Shown here piece by piece: positions 20,005 to 33,822 of a stretch of 64,000 nt of DNA (positions within the stretch are counted from its first letter, which is position 1; every line of letters starts with the position of its first letter). Both the position numbers and the translations under genes were made by a program. The notes under the pieces were generated by a model. The model was not told where the DNA came from, made no database searches, and was given only the letters and a program-made list of their open reading frames with translations. The stretch is from Nelumbo lutea (lineage: Eukaryota > Streptophyta > Magnoliopsida > Proteales > Nelumbonaceae): positions 43,246,222 to 43,310,221 of the forward strand of contig JAKGHH010000002.1 in NCBI GenBank assembly GCA_022828595.1, written 5' to 3'.

Positions 20005-20197
20005 TTTTTTATAACTAGTTTAAGGTTTTAAGGTGTATTTAATGACATGTTTTAAATTTAAATTTGAATTTGAGTATTGATTAAATTTATTAAATGTAGT
20101 ATTGAAAGAGTGAGAATAATTATTGAAGTTATTAAAGAGAGGAACAATTATAATAGGGGTTATAGGGAGTAATTATAGGAGTTTTAGGCAAAGAGTG

Positions 20198-22427
20198 GGA
20201 GCAGTTTTAGGAAAAGAGTTGAGTCACTATAAGGCGGAGAGGGTGCTAATGCTTTTATGGTTGGCTAAGCTAAATGAATGCAATGTGTAATGCAATGCAA
20301 ACAAAGTGGATCTCTAATGTGAAAACAAAAAAATTAAAATAATTGTATTAAGTATTTTATTTGGATTAAAACAAATTTGAAAAGGAAAAGACTCAAATAA
20401 TACTCTTTTTATTTGTCACTTATGGAATCAAAGAAAAAGGGAACGAGTTGAATCACTAACAATTAGCATACATGATTCATTCAAAAACCTAGAAAGGTTC
20501 GGCTTACTTCTAAACTTGCAACTGTAACCAAAGCATACAAAATAAAGGGGTAAACACATAAGAAAATTTGTTCTTTTTTATTTTACCCATTTTATATTAC
20601 CTTTCTTTATTATTTCTTCTCCTTTTCCCTTTTTTCTCTTCTTCTGTTTTCTTTTTTTTCCTCTTTTTAAAAAATTGTCCTTTCTACATCTTTTATTTGC
20701 CTTCACTCTTTTTACACAAACGCTTCTATTTGTTTCACCATTACCTTTTTTATCCTCCTTTCTTCCATTTTGGATGTTTTCCTCTTTTCTCATTTTTTGA
20801 TCTTTTTTTCCTTCTCTTTTCTCCTTTTGTTTTGCTTTTCATTTCCTTTTTATTTATATTTTTAATTCATTTTTTATTTCTAGTTTTTTTGTTATTATTT
20901 TTACTTATTATATTTTGATGAATTATTATTTATTATTTATTTTATTATTAACCACTTTCATTATTTACGATTATCAATATTATTATTATTTTTTGTTTTT
21001 CTTTTTTCACTTCTTTTCCTTTATCTTTTTTCTCTTATTTTTTTAATTGAATCATTATCATGATTTATTTTATTTATTTATTCAAAAAGTGCTTAGCACA
21101 CGTGTCTTATCCTAAAACTAGTGCGGTTTCTCTTATTTATTCTAGACTAAAAATTAGGACTTAAGTAAACGTTCATGGGTTGACTTGGTTCAATCTAGAC
21201 ACTTGGCTCCAACAAGGTATCCAGTCTTCAAACCACCACCTATCAAATGAATGGGCTTCTTTGATTGGTGACCAATTTAAGGTATTTGGTATGACTAGTA
21301 GGACCAAGATCCCAACAACCTACCACACCTAGGACCCCTCCTAATAGGATAAGGAATTCTAAAATCTAATGCAAATGATGTGTGTCAATATTGCGAACAA
21401 ACATGCAATGAGGGAAATTAAAAGAGAAGCAAAACCAAAATCCATCACATACGCATGTAAATAGCACCAGATAAATGAAGCTAAATATTAAGCAAGACAT
21501 CATACTTATTCATAACAAAGCAAATCAAACAAGACAGATATTCACAAAATTTAGGCAATAGAACTAAACTTGAATTTATAAATGTACACTTTTATTTGCA
21601 ATGTGAGACATTAAATAAAACCTACCCCTTCCTTTCCTTTCCTATCCTAAACATTATTAATTTTTTCTTTGCTTTTCCTCTTTTTTTGTTTTCCTTTTTT
21701 TATTATTGTTTTATTTTCTTCTTTTCTTTCTGTAATTCTTGAAACTTGAACACATTTTAGCTTACAATATATTTTCTTCAACACCCAACAAGGCCTAAAC
21801 CATTTGATCCAAGTAGACTCCCAGGGCCTCTCTACATTTGGCAAGACAACCCTTTTTAAAAAGACTTGAATCCTCCCTATTTTCAGCATTTCATCACACC
21901 TATCCTGAAAAGAATAATGCTGTAAATTCTTCCGAATGTATCCAATGAGGAAGCCAATTATTTGATCAAGTTCAATAGAGCCAAACCTACTTAAGAAGCT
22001 AGAACCTCTCTAATTTTAGCATTTTAAGTCAATAAATCTCAAAAGAAAAATGTTGAAATGGAATTCAAACAAATTACATGGAGGGGCCATCACTTCCATT
22101 TCTCTAAATTGACGGGTGACGACTCCAAACCGGCCCAAGTAAATCGTTTAAACATATGTATTAAATATATTATATACATTAATAATTATATTATTAATAA
22201 TTCAATTTACGATTTGGCCCGGTTTCGAAAATTTAGAAACCAATTTCAGTTTGGTTTGGTGCAGTTTCGTGATCTAGACCATATAACACTCCTACCTTTA
22301 TATCCAATTTCTTCTACAAGAAAACGCTTGCTGGTTTCCAGGTCCGTCTGTCTATAAGCACTCCAAAATTTCATAAAATTTAATGGAATCCATCATTGAT
22401 TTAGACTTAGAGAGCTTGTATTGGAGA
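20198..22427. other. intergenic low-complexity region, no gene
   Basis: About 20566-21060 is a polypyrimidine tract on the plus strand (runs of TTTTC, CCTTTT, TATTATT). The open frames in it are compositional artefacts of Phe/Leu/Ser codons. About 21650-21730 is a second, shorter T-rich tract. The remainder is AT-rich with no recognisable domain or repeat borders. Confidence 0.55.
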
Positions 22428-22435
22428 ACAACAAA

Positions 22436-23210
22436 TAGGGGTGTTCATTATATGGTCTAGACGGCCAAATCTCACCAAACCAAATTGAAATTAGCAATTT
22501 GCTCTAATCTGGCCTTAAATCTGTTTAATTTGGTCTGAGAATTCCTCATATCATAATTTTCTTGTCTGTATTGGTTTTGTTTTTTAAGTTTTAGAAACCA
22601 AACCAAAGCCTGAGCTGTTTTGTTTGAGAAAATGTGAATGTAAATTATATAATGGTAACTTTCAACTTGATATTTGCATCATATTTGTTAATGCAAGTAT
22701 GCATGCTATTTGGGCTTTCTAATTAGATTAAGCCCATTAGAATGGCCTAACATGTATAAGAAACCAAACCAAATCATAATAGCGGTGTTTGGAACCATGG
22801 ACATTTATTGAATAAACGGCTGTCACATAGGTGTCACTTCAACATTTCCCTCGATATGAGGATTCATACGCATAGAGACTTGTAAAAGCAAGTTTTAGTG
22901 TATGTGCGTGCCTACCGTTGGGGGAAGATTCATTTTAGCGCTTCCCCCAATGAGTAGGCATTTATTCATTGCTTTGCTGATGTAGTGCCTAATGGCGCTT
23001 AAGTGTTAATAAACGGGTTTATTATTGCTTTTCTTGATTTTACAAACAAATCAAATACAAATGTTTAGTGAATAAATGTCCATGATTCCAAACACGTATA
23101 ATAAAATGGTTTGGTTTCTATACTAAAATAGTTTGATTTGATCCAAGAATTCCTCAAATCATAACTTACTGGTTTGGTCTGAGATCCTCTCCAAACCGTG
23201 AACACCCCTA
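22436..23210. mobile_element. hAT-superfamily non-autonomous element with perfect 8-bp target duplication
   Basis: Ends TAGGGGTGTTCA at left and TAGGGGTGTTCACGGTTTGG at right on the minus strand. The flanks ACAACAAA (22428-22435) and ACAACAAA (23211-23218) are identical. TIR and 8-bp duplication are diagnostic of hAT. The interior repeats AAACCAAACCAAA-like motifs near both ends and is split by another MITE. No transposase. Confidence 0.9.
22783..23096. mobile_element. MITE nested inside the hAT element
   Basis: Inverted ends of about 30 bp: CGGTGTTTGGAACCATGGAC at 22783 and CGTGTTTGGAATCATGGACA on the minus strand from 23096. Flanks ATAATAG and TATAATA are similar but ambiguous. Inside are two mirrored GCGCTTCCCCCAATGAG / CCTACCGTTGGGGGAAG segments forming an inner hairpin at about 22910-22960. 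Confidence 0.7.
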
Positions 23211-23218
23211 ACAACAAA

Positions 23219-23568
23219 CCAGCTCACCCTAACCCTTTTCCCCTTGTACTCAAATGAATTACACGACCCATATTTGACCCATTACTCAAATATGTGGGTA
23301 TGGGAGGATTTCAAGTGGTGGGTAAATGGGTTCGAGTCAAAACTTCCTGCCCTACTTGTTAGTTTCCACTTAGAAACGAAAATTATGAAACCACCTTGAT
23401 TTAAGATTTGGTTGAAAGTCAAGATCTCACTCTAGTAACTGTAAAGTATTTACGATTAAAAATTGGATCTAGTAGAGCAAAGGAGTTTGGAAACGCTCCC
23501 AATGCACGGTTAGGATGTGCTGTGGGGCAGTTGGGCACGCCTTATGGTAGCCAATGTGAATTCAGAAC
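23219..23568. other. no gene recognised
   Basis: Non-coding spacer between two TIR elements. The 60-codon frame at 23408-23590 runs into the next element and looks like no known protein. Confidence 0.4.
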
Positions 23569-23980
23569 AGGTGATGTTTGGCATCGATGATGATTTCTCT
23601 TTTCCAATTATCCAGAAATGGGTGATTTTTGAAATTAGTGACTTTTGAAAAATCATAAAAAATTGTTTGGTATCATTTTTGAAATTTATGCCATGTAAGA
23701 TGCTTTTTGAAAAAACGACATTGAGTCTATTTGGTACTGATTTTCTAGGGCTGAGTATTTTTTGTATTAGAGTTATTATTCAATGCCATGTCATCCTAAA
23801 AATCAGGAAATCACCATCCCTGAAAAGGGCTGATTTCAATAATTGATTTCTGGATGATTTCTCAAAAATCGACATAAGCGGCCAACCAAATAAGAAAAAA
23901 AAAATCACTGATCTTCAAATTCTGATGTCAATCCTATGTGATGCTGATTTCTGAGAAATCATTGTTGCCAAACATCACCT
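23569..23980. mobile_element. TIR element (MITE), GGTGATGTTTGGC family
   Basis: Left end AGGTGATGTTTGGCATCGAT, right end on the minus strand AGGTGATGTTTGGCAACAAT, then GATTTCTC on both sides, so inverted repeats are near 30 bp. Interior (412 bp in total) has many TGATTTCTGGATGATTT-like repeats. No clear target duplication. The right flank (23985-24065) carries two more copies of the terminal motif CCAAACATCACC and of GATTGGATAAACACC, a short local amplification. Confidence 0.7.
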
Positions 23981-25893
23981 ACATCACGTGGGATTGAATA
24001 AACACCTATGTGATTGGATAAACACCGTCGCCAAACATCACCTATGTGATTAGATAAACACCTATCATGCTTATATTTCTTTTAACATTTTAACACTACC
24101 AAGCAAACCCATGCAAATGCATGGGTATGAATAAAAATTTGGATAGGTCTCTCTCTCTCTTAGGTATTTGGTGATTTCATTACTAGTAACCCCCTCTCAA
24201 AGTCGGTGGTTGTAGAAATTGAATCCGTGTCTATGCTAGATTTGGGTTAGTGAGTTTAAGTTTTTATATCTATTTGATTCTAAGCCAAGGTTCATGTTCA
24301 AGGTTGGCCTATAGTTGCCATTCTTTATTAAAGAGGGTTAAAAGCGTTTCAAAGACATTTAATAAAAACTAGGGGATTTAATGGGGAAGAGGAAATATTA
24401 AAAAAAATTGACCATTGAAGAGAGGGGGGGAGAGAACTAAGAAAATTTTTATTAGAGAAGAATAATGATAAATTTTAATTGGGAAAGGGAAATATTAAAA
24501 AAAAATTGACCATTGAAGAGAGGGGGAGAGAATTAAGAACAATTTTATTAAAGAATAATGATAGATTTTAATAGGGAAAATTAAGATGTAAGATGGTCTT
24601 ACAAGGAGAAGTAAGAGAATTTCTAATATTTCACTATTGTGAAGAACGAGAGAATGGGAGACTTCCATGTGAGGCCAGTGGTGAGAAAACCTTGGCCTCC
24701 GCACTCTCCTATTTCTGATGTACTGATGTACATACATTCCTAATAAGCATAGGACCAATTAGGGTCAAATCAAACATCAAACCATGATGACAAGACATGT
24801 GCAATATATACTATGGATCATATAAATATTATATAAATATATTTTATAATTTTTTTATGGATGGCAAATTTCTTAATCTTTAAAGCAAATTACCAAGATT
24901 AAGTCTCTTAATTTATATAAATATTTTTAAAATATGTATAATAAAATAATATATTATACACAATAAAGAGTCGCTAACAAATAAACAAATAAAGTGGACT
25001 AACGATAACTAATTAATACATGAATATAAGAGATCATTGGTTTAATAATTTGAACTTGAAAATAAGACCGATTTACCATTTTTTTTTTTAAATTAAACTG
25101 ATTAATCAACCAGTTTTCCCTGAATTTATAGTAAATACGAATCTTGGGATATAACCAAACCGGCCAAAGCCTAAAGTCACAATTCAACTGGTACGACTGG
25201 CCAGTCAAGTCGAATTTCCATAAACAATAGTGGTATCATATCTTTATAGGGTATCATATCTTAACCACATCATAGAAGAAACTAGCTCACAATCTCCCAT
25301 AGTGATCAACAACTCCAACATGTTTTCTTGAAAAAATAATCATTCTAGTCCCAAACAAGTTCTAATTAGACCTCAAAGTTCCAAAAGCCACCAAAGATGG
25401 GGATAGACAACGAGTTTGTGGGACTAGTCACTACGGTCTAGACGCATTCTTTTGAGGAAAAAGAAAATGAATTCAAAATTCAGAGAGATTCATAAGACGA
25501 AAGAATCACCCAATCTGAATTACTTTTCAAGGGCCAAGCAAAAGGTTTGTTGAACTCAAGAAATTCGGTTTATATTTATATAATGAAAAAGAAATCGGGC
25601 CTCTAAAAGGGGCAAGGCCCCCGGCAACTCATATCCAGTTCAGGGACTTTGCAATGAAATTTGAATATTTTTAGGCCAGAATATGAAAATTTCCTAATAT
25701 AAATCGATTCGGCTATAATTTGAACTTTCTCATAGTAGCAATCTGCTAAAACTAGGAAAGTAAATAAACAAAACCTCTAAAATCATTGAACAAAAGTCTC
25801 GGGTGTTTTACCAAAAGACAATACCACAACTTCCAAAAAGGAACATGGACAAATTTACCTCGGACATGAGAAATCCAAAACTTAATCATGAAC
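23981..25893. other. intergenic; contains a tandem duplication at 24378-24570
   Basis: A unit of about 97 bp around GGAAATATTAAAAAAAATTG and ACCATTGAAGAGAGGGGG occurs at 24378-24473 and again at 24474-24570. The rest is AT-rich. The RPS6 3' untranslated region should lie just below 25894; no canonical AATAAA was recognised on the minus strand. Confidence 0.5.
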
Positions 25894-28809
<2,916 letters not shown>

Positions 28810-28907
28810 TTTCGATCGAGATCGAGTGTCGCTTCCGCAGCGGCGAGGTGACGAAACAAAGAAGATAGAGGGAAAAGCTCCTTGGGGTTCAGGGTTCCCG
28901 CAAAGAC

Positions 28908-28917
28908 TTTAGGGTTT
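28908..28917 (-). promoter_or_regulatory. telo-box upstream of RPS6
   Basis: On the minus strand the sequence AAAACCCTAA lies about 100 bp upstream of the RPS6 ATG. AAACCCTA telo-boxes are a known, frequent element near the transcription start of plant ribosomal-protein and translation genes, where they help drive expression in dividing tissue. Position and gene type agree. Confidence 0.7.
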
Positions 28918-29230
28918 TCCTAAAGACTCCCACTTTAAGCATTTATAATTTCCCTTATTTTATACCGTCATGTGGTAGCCGAAGCTTTGTCTGTGTTTTC
29001 CGGAAAACGTTAAAGACGAAACGAAAGCCCTGTACGTTGAGCACATTATCCTAAAATCTTAGCCGTTCAAACAGTTTAGTGAGTGGCTAGTGTAGCCAAA
29101 AGAAGAATATCTGATATTAGGATAAAAAAGAGTACAAATAAAAAAGGGAAAATCTATCTATTATACGGGAAATGGGTACATGGTAACCGAAGAGTTTTCA
29201 CCGAGCAAAATCCATTTATGAATTTTGATA
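28918..29230. other. RPS6 promoter region
   Basis: No coding sequence recognised. Upstream of RPS6 on the minus strand; no clear TATA box, which is usual for plant ribosomal-protein promoters. Confidence 0.4.
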
Positions 29231-29714
29231 AGGGTAAAATACAAAAATCTCTCCTAAATTTTTTTACAATCATAATAGTTTCATTTTAATAAATACCTCC
29301 CTTGAACTTTTGAAAAACTCAACAAAAACCTCTATTCTAGTTTAGTGACATCGGTTTTTTCCAAATACCCATTTTACCCTTTTACAACCATTTTACATGC
29401 AAGCAAAATTACTGAAATAACCATATTTTAATTTAACAAAAATTTTAGAAGATGAACTGTTAGAGGATGTTTTCCTCAAGTTAAAAGAGGGTTATTTCAG
29501 TAATTTTGTATGTAAAATAATTTGTCAAAGGATAGAATAGGTATTTGGAAAAAAACTGATGCATTAGTTTAGCATTTTCTATCCAAAAGGTGACGAAAGA
29601 GAGGTTTTTGTCGAGTTTTTCAAAAGTTCAAGGGAGGAATTTATTAAAATGAAACTATAGGGGAGGTTTTTATGATTGTCAGAAACTTTAAGGGTGGTTT
29701 TTATATTTTACCCT
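29231..29714. mobile_element. foldback element (long inverted repeat, about 484 bp)
   Basis: The whole element folds on itself. The left arm starts AGGGTAAAATACAAAAATCT and includes CTCCCTTGAACTTTTGAAAA. The right arm, on the minus strand from 29714, starts AGGGTAAAATATAAAAACCA and includes the same CTCCCTTGAACTTTTGAAAA. Complementarity continues inward through AAATACCCATTTTACCC-like and AAATTACTGAAATAACC, leaving a small central loop at about 29440-29475. Target duplication not resolved. Confidence 0.85.
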
Positions 29715-29881
29715 TTTATAAATAACACTTGATAGGCTACCACATTTATAATTCCAATTGATTGGTCAAAAGTTTTTCGGATATCATATCTTTTTGATAT
29801 AATAGTAAAACCCAAATAAAAAAATTAATATAGGGCCATGGTGAACACGGTTCGGTTCCATTAGGGGAAATGGATTCACTT

Positions 29882-29985
29882 CTCACGCCTTACAACCACT
29901 TGGAGTTACGCATTGGGAATATCTTTTCTGAAGATATTGTATACTCCCAATATACAATTGCAAGTGGTTGTGAGTACAGTGTGAG
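29882..29985. repeat. hairpin-forming palindrome, about 104 bp
   Basis: CTCAC, TTACAACCACTTG and ATTGGGAATATCTT on the left are mirrored by AAGATATT, TCCCAAT, CAAGTGGTTGT and GTGAG on the right. Probably a small foldback MITE; no target duplication identified. Confidence 0.65.
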
Positions 29986-30303
29986 CATTGTTTTGTGATG
30001 AATGAATTCGAGTTCCCATTAGGGTCAATTGTGGTCTTGGTGATTCCATAGTCAGTTTTATGGTTTATTTAGGAATCGGATTTTCTTTATCTAAACAAAT
30101 AAAAATTGGAACCTATTATAAAAAGGGTAAAAGACTTAGATTGACTTAAATATACCCTGTTATAAAAGGGTAAAAGATTTAAATCTATACTATATATATA
30201 AAGTAAAGTTGTCAACGTCACATGGCCTCTCCTTTCTCCAAACCCCCTTCTTGCACTCTCCTTAATTCTCTCTCCCTTACCATTCCCACCGGGACCGGAT
30301 CTA

Positions 30304-30469
30304 GTAGGCACATCAAAGTAAGCACGTTACATGAGCACTTATAAATATTTTGACAACTGTCAAAAGTGGGTATTAATCTTTTTCAAGGGTCGGGTGAGGG
30401 TATTTTAAGGGACAGGTGTCAAAAAAATTTTCAAGTGCTCATTAAACGTGCTTACAACTTTGTGCCTAC
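30304..30469. mobile_element. foldback MITE with inverted arms of about 70 bp
   Basis: Left arm GTAGGCACATCAAAGTAAGC then ACGTTACATGAGCACTT; right arm on the minus strand GTAGGCACAAAGTTGTAAGC then ACGTTTAATGAGCACTT, both followed by TTTTGACA.CTGTC. 166 bp, non-coding. Confidence 0.8.
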
Positions 30470-30663
30470 CTCATCCGAACCCATTCCCACTACTCCTAAG
30501 CCCCTTGTCAAAAGTCTCATTAAGCCACGTAATTAGGGACTCCAATAAATAATCAACTTAATATAACAAAAAACTAAGTGATCCATTAGAAAAGATCTAT
30601 TAATTCATGATCCTTATGCACGACCATAGGACACTCATTCTATCCTTAATCCCTTATTTATCC

Positions 30664-33603
30664 TTTCTTTTTTTTTTTTTGAAAATAAACATAAATGTAA
30701 TACAGACAACAACGGGTAGAACGTCCCCAAAAGTCAGCAGAACGAATAAGAAGAATAGAAAAGGGAAGAGATAAGATGCTAAAATCTAGAAGAAGAAGAA
30801 GAAGAAGAAGAAATGTCTCGAGCCATCTAGTTAGCCGCTTGATTTGCTTCTTTGTAGACATGTTGATAGTGAAGATCTCCATCGAACAGATCCCTCTTCC
30901 CTAAGCAGTTGGAGATAGTTCCTTCTAGCTTCCAAAGAACATCCACCTTTCTTTTGAGGCGGGAGATGACAAGAGACGAGTCGCCTTCTATGATGATAGG
31001 AAACCCCCTATAGTTTGTAGCTAGGACATGGGCTTCCCATGCCACCCATGCTTTTGCCTGATTAATGGAATGAGTACTAAGTTTATATGCTTTGGCCGCT
31101 AACACCTTACCATACTATACAGGACATTGAATAGTTTCCATCACTATTGCGAGAGGCATCAAAGTTTATCTTAACAAAACCATATTTTGGAGCTTTCCAA
31201 CTAATTTGTTTCCACCTCTTGTGAGATGTGGTAGAGGTACTGAATTTATTCCATCAAATTTTTTTGTGAACAAATATAGATCTTTATCTAAAATTATTGG
31301 AATGGGAGTAGTACCCTCATTGAAAGTTTTGGAGTTCCTAATTTTCCAAATCACCCATAAAATGGAAGCTAGTTTTTTCTTAATGAAATGAATTTTGCTT
31401 TCTTCTTTAGTGCACATTCTTATCCACCAGTCCCTTAGATTTTCATTTTCATTTGGCCCTTCCAAGGGAGTGTTTAAAGTTAGCCAAACTTATTTTGTGT
31501 GAACACAAACTTTAAAAATGTGTGTAGTATCTTCCTCAAGCCCACAAAAACTACAATAGCCATCAATATTAAGACATCTTTTCCTTAGGTGGCTTTTAGT
31601 AGGCAATCCATTATTAAACAGAAAAAATAGAAATCCTTTGATCTTTGGAGGGCATTTCAAATTCTAGATGCTATTCAACCAATTAAAGTTGTTAGGAGAA
31701 TTTGATAAAGAGGAACATTTGAGTAAATAAACTGATTTGATAGAGAAAGTCCCCTTAGGATTGCACCCTCAGACCCTTCTATCCTCCATGTTATTAGGGG
31801 AAATATGAATAGTCTTGATGTTTTGCCAAACATTTTCAGAGATCTCATTCTTAATTTTGTCTTCCAACAATCTCTCTCAAAATCAATCATTTCTGCTACT
31901 TTGATATTAATATTTCTGATATTTTCATGGTCCAAAGTTTCAATTAGAGGTTTGTCATATACCCAGTTACCCAATCAGAAATTTATAGAGCTTCCATCAC
32001 CCACTTGCCAACAAGCTCCCAATCTAATGAGATCTCTAGCAAAGAAGATGCCTCTCCAAGCCCAAGAGATCCCTTTTTTAATTTTAGTGTCCAAAAAAGT
32101 TTCCCTTCTTAAATATTTGCTCTTAACAACTTGTATCTACAAGTTATTTTCTTCGTTCATAATCCTCCACCCTAACTTAGCCAAGCTGGCCTCATTGACC
32201 CAATAGAGTCTTCTTATTCCCAAACCTGCCCACCTTTTGGGAGTGCAGATTTTTTCCCACTTCATTAAGTGGAGGGATTTCTTATCATTAGAATTGTCCC
32301 AAAGAAAATCTCTTTGAATTTTGTCCAGTTCATCAATGGCATTTTTAGGGATTTTGAAAGAAATCATTATAAATTGAAGCATCATGTTTGTTGCTGAATT
32401 GATGTGAGTTAATCTACCCGTAGTTGATAGCGATTGTTTTTTCCAATTTGCCAATTTATTCATCATTTTCTCTTTAATCTAAGTAAATGTGTTCTTTGTA
32501 ACACTCCCGGTGATAATGGGGGCCCCTAAATAAGAATTAGATTTAGTCTCTAGAGGGATTCTGAGCATTTTGGAGATCATCTTTTGGAATCTATGCGGTG
32601 TATTCTTTGAGAAAAACACAACAGATTTGTAAAAATTTGGGCATTGGCCTGAGGCCTTTACATAATTTGTAATGATTTCTTTAACTTTCAAGCACGCAAG
32701 AATGGTAGTACTTGCAAAAATAAAATAGTCATCTGCAAATTGCAAGATGGGAATTTTTGGACCCCCTCTCGAAACTCTGCAACCAATTTGCTTTTCATTT
32801 TTCCTTGCTTCTTTATCTAGCTTCTTTGCAAGTGCATCAGCACATAGTACAAAAATGTAAGGAAAAAGAGGGTCACCTTGCCAAATACCTCTACTGGGTT
32901 TAAAATTCGTCTGTTGGACCCATTGATTAAAATCTTATAGGAGGCTGTTTTGATACATTCCATAACTCATGTAATCCATTTCTCATGAAAGCCAAATTTC
33001 TTTATAACTTTTTCAATAAATTCTCATTCTAATTTATCATAGGCATTTTCCATATCAATTTTATAGGCCATGATCTTTGAACTTCATTTCTTTTTTTTTT
33101 TCATCGTATGAATCATCTCATGAGCGATTAGGATATTATCATTAATTTGTTTGTTCGACACAAAGGCACTCTACAAGGATTTTAGTAATGACTTTATAAA
33201 TGGCATTGCATAGACTGATAGGCCCGTAATAATTCATAGTTTCAGAGTTATGAACAAATCTAATTTGTAGCCTCAATCTCAATTTATCTTCCAAATCTTT
33301 TAGTGCACATCCTCCTTTCCTTTTAACTCGGATTTCCTCCTTAACTTTTCCTCCTCTCCTCTCTACTAACCCACTCAAATCAGGCCACTTGTCCCTATCT
33401 GTCCAACCTCCCAATAATTCTTCAACAAAGGTTAACCCTCGGTTAACTAAACAAGATAAGGCAGTCTTCTCTCTCTCTCTCTCTCCAACTTTGGACATTC
33501 CAATTCCAAAAGAGAAAACATAATTCTCAACAGAATCTCGTCGCAAAAAGAAATTCTTCCTCTTTTTTTTTTTCCAAAACTCATTTATTACTTCGTAGAT
33601 CAA
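30664..33603 (-). pseudogene. LINE (L1-type) retrotransposon, internally deleted, with poly(A) tail
   Basis: Read on the minus strand: a 5' part with LTFVEELLGGWTDRDKWPDL (about 33350-33450) is joined directly to the reverse transcriptase start YYGPISLCNAIYKVITKILV (about 33186-33245), so endonuclease is missing. RT continues with the active-site variant QFADDYFIFAS (about 32745), SYLGAPI, STTGRLTHINSATNMMLQFI and DFLWDNSNDKK (32137-32470). Then come the zinc-finger RT-associated region DWWIRMCTKEES and LASILWVIWKIRNSKTFNEG (31166-31465) and RNase H with EAHVLATNYRGFPIIIEGDS (30827-31105). A Ser-coding (GAA)n microsatellite at 30787-30813 and an A run at 30668-30681 mark the 3' end. Many stops. 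Confidence 0.88.
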
Positions 33604-33822
33604 AACAGAAAAAATCTAAGAAAACAAGAAGAGCCCTAGAGATAGAAACTCGTCGGCTTTCCTACACACCCTGCCGGATAAAACAAAACCCACCCACCGT
33701 CCTAGTTGTCTTGTTAGCTTATGTTTTTCCATTGAGATCATTTGCAGGCATATAGAAATACATCGCCGACCACTTAGAAGTTTTAGTGTTTAGAATACAT
33801 CACCAACCACCGGCGATCATTT

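Larger units (their letters stand above)
18781..20197 (+). repeat. tandem duplication of about 0.7 kb, two units
   Basis: Unit A (about 18781-19462) and unit B (about 19463-20197) share the same order of landmarks: GATGGAAGAA-type start, AATTTGTGTTAATATTTATT, AAAAATGCATGTTTATAG, a hAT-like MITE, TATAACTAGTTTAAG and GGGTTATAGGGAGTAATTAT. Substitutions and small indels are frequent. The MITE is in both units, so it was inserted before the duplication. A (TA)n tract lies at the start of unit B (about 19481-19500). Confidence 0.85.

Noticed and set aside
20568..20918. A 116-codon Phe/Leu-rich open frame that could be read as a membrane protein
   Set aside because: It lies in a polypyrimidine tract; the residues simply reflect TTT/TTC/CTT/TCT codons, and the opposite strand gives a Lys/Arg/Glu frame of the same kind.
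29083..29289. Basic 68-codon frame next to the RPS6 promoter as a possible divergent gene
   Set aside because: It runs into the foldback element and shows no recognisable domain.
33090..33105. Poly(T) run in the LINE as a sixth tail-only insertion
   Set aside because: Flanking CTTCAT and TTCATC do not form a convincing target duplication.
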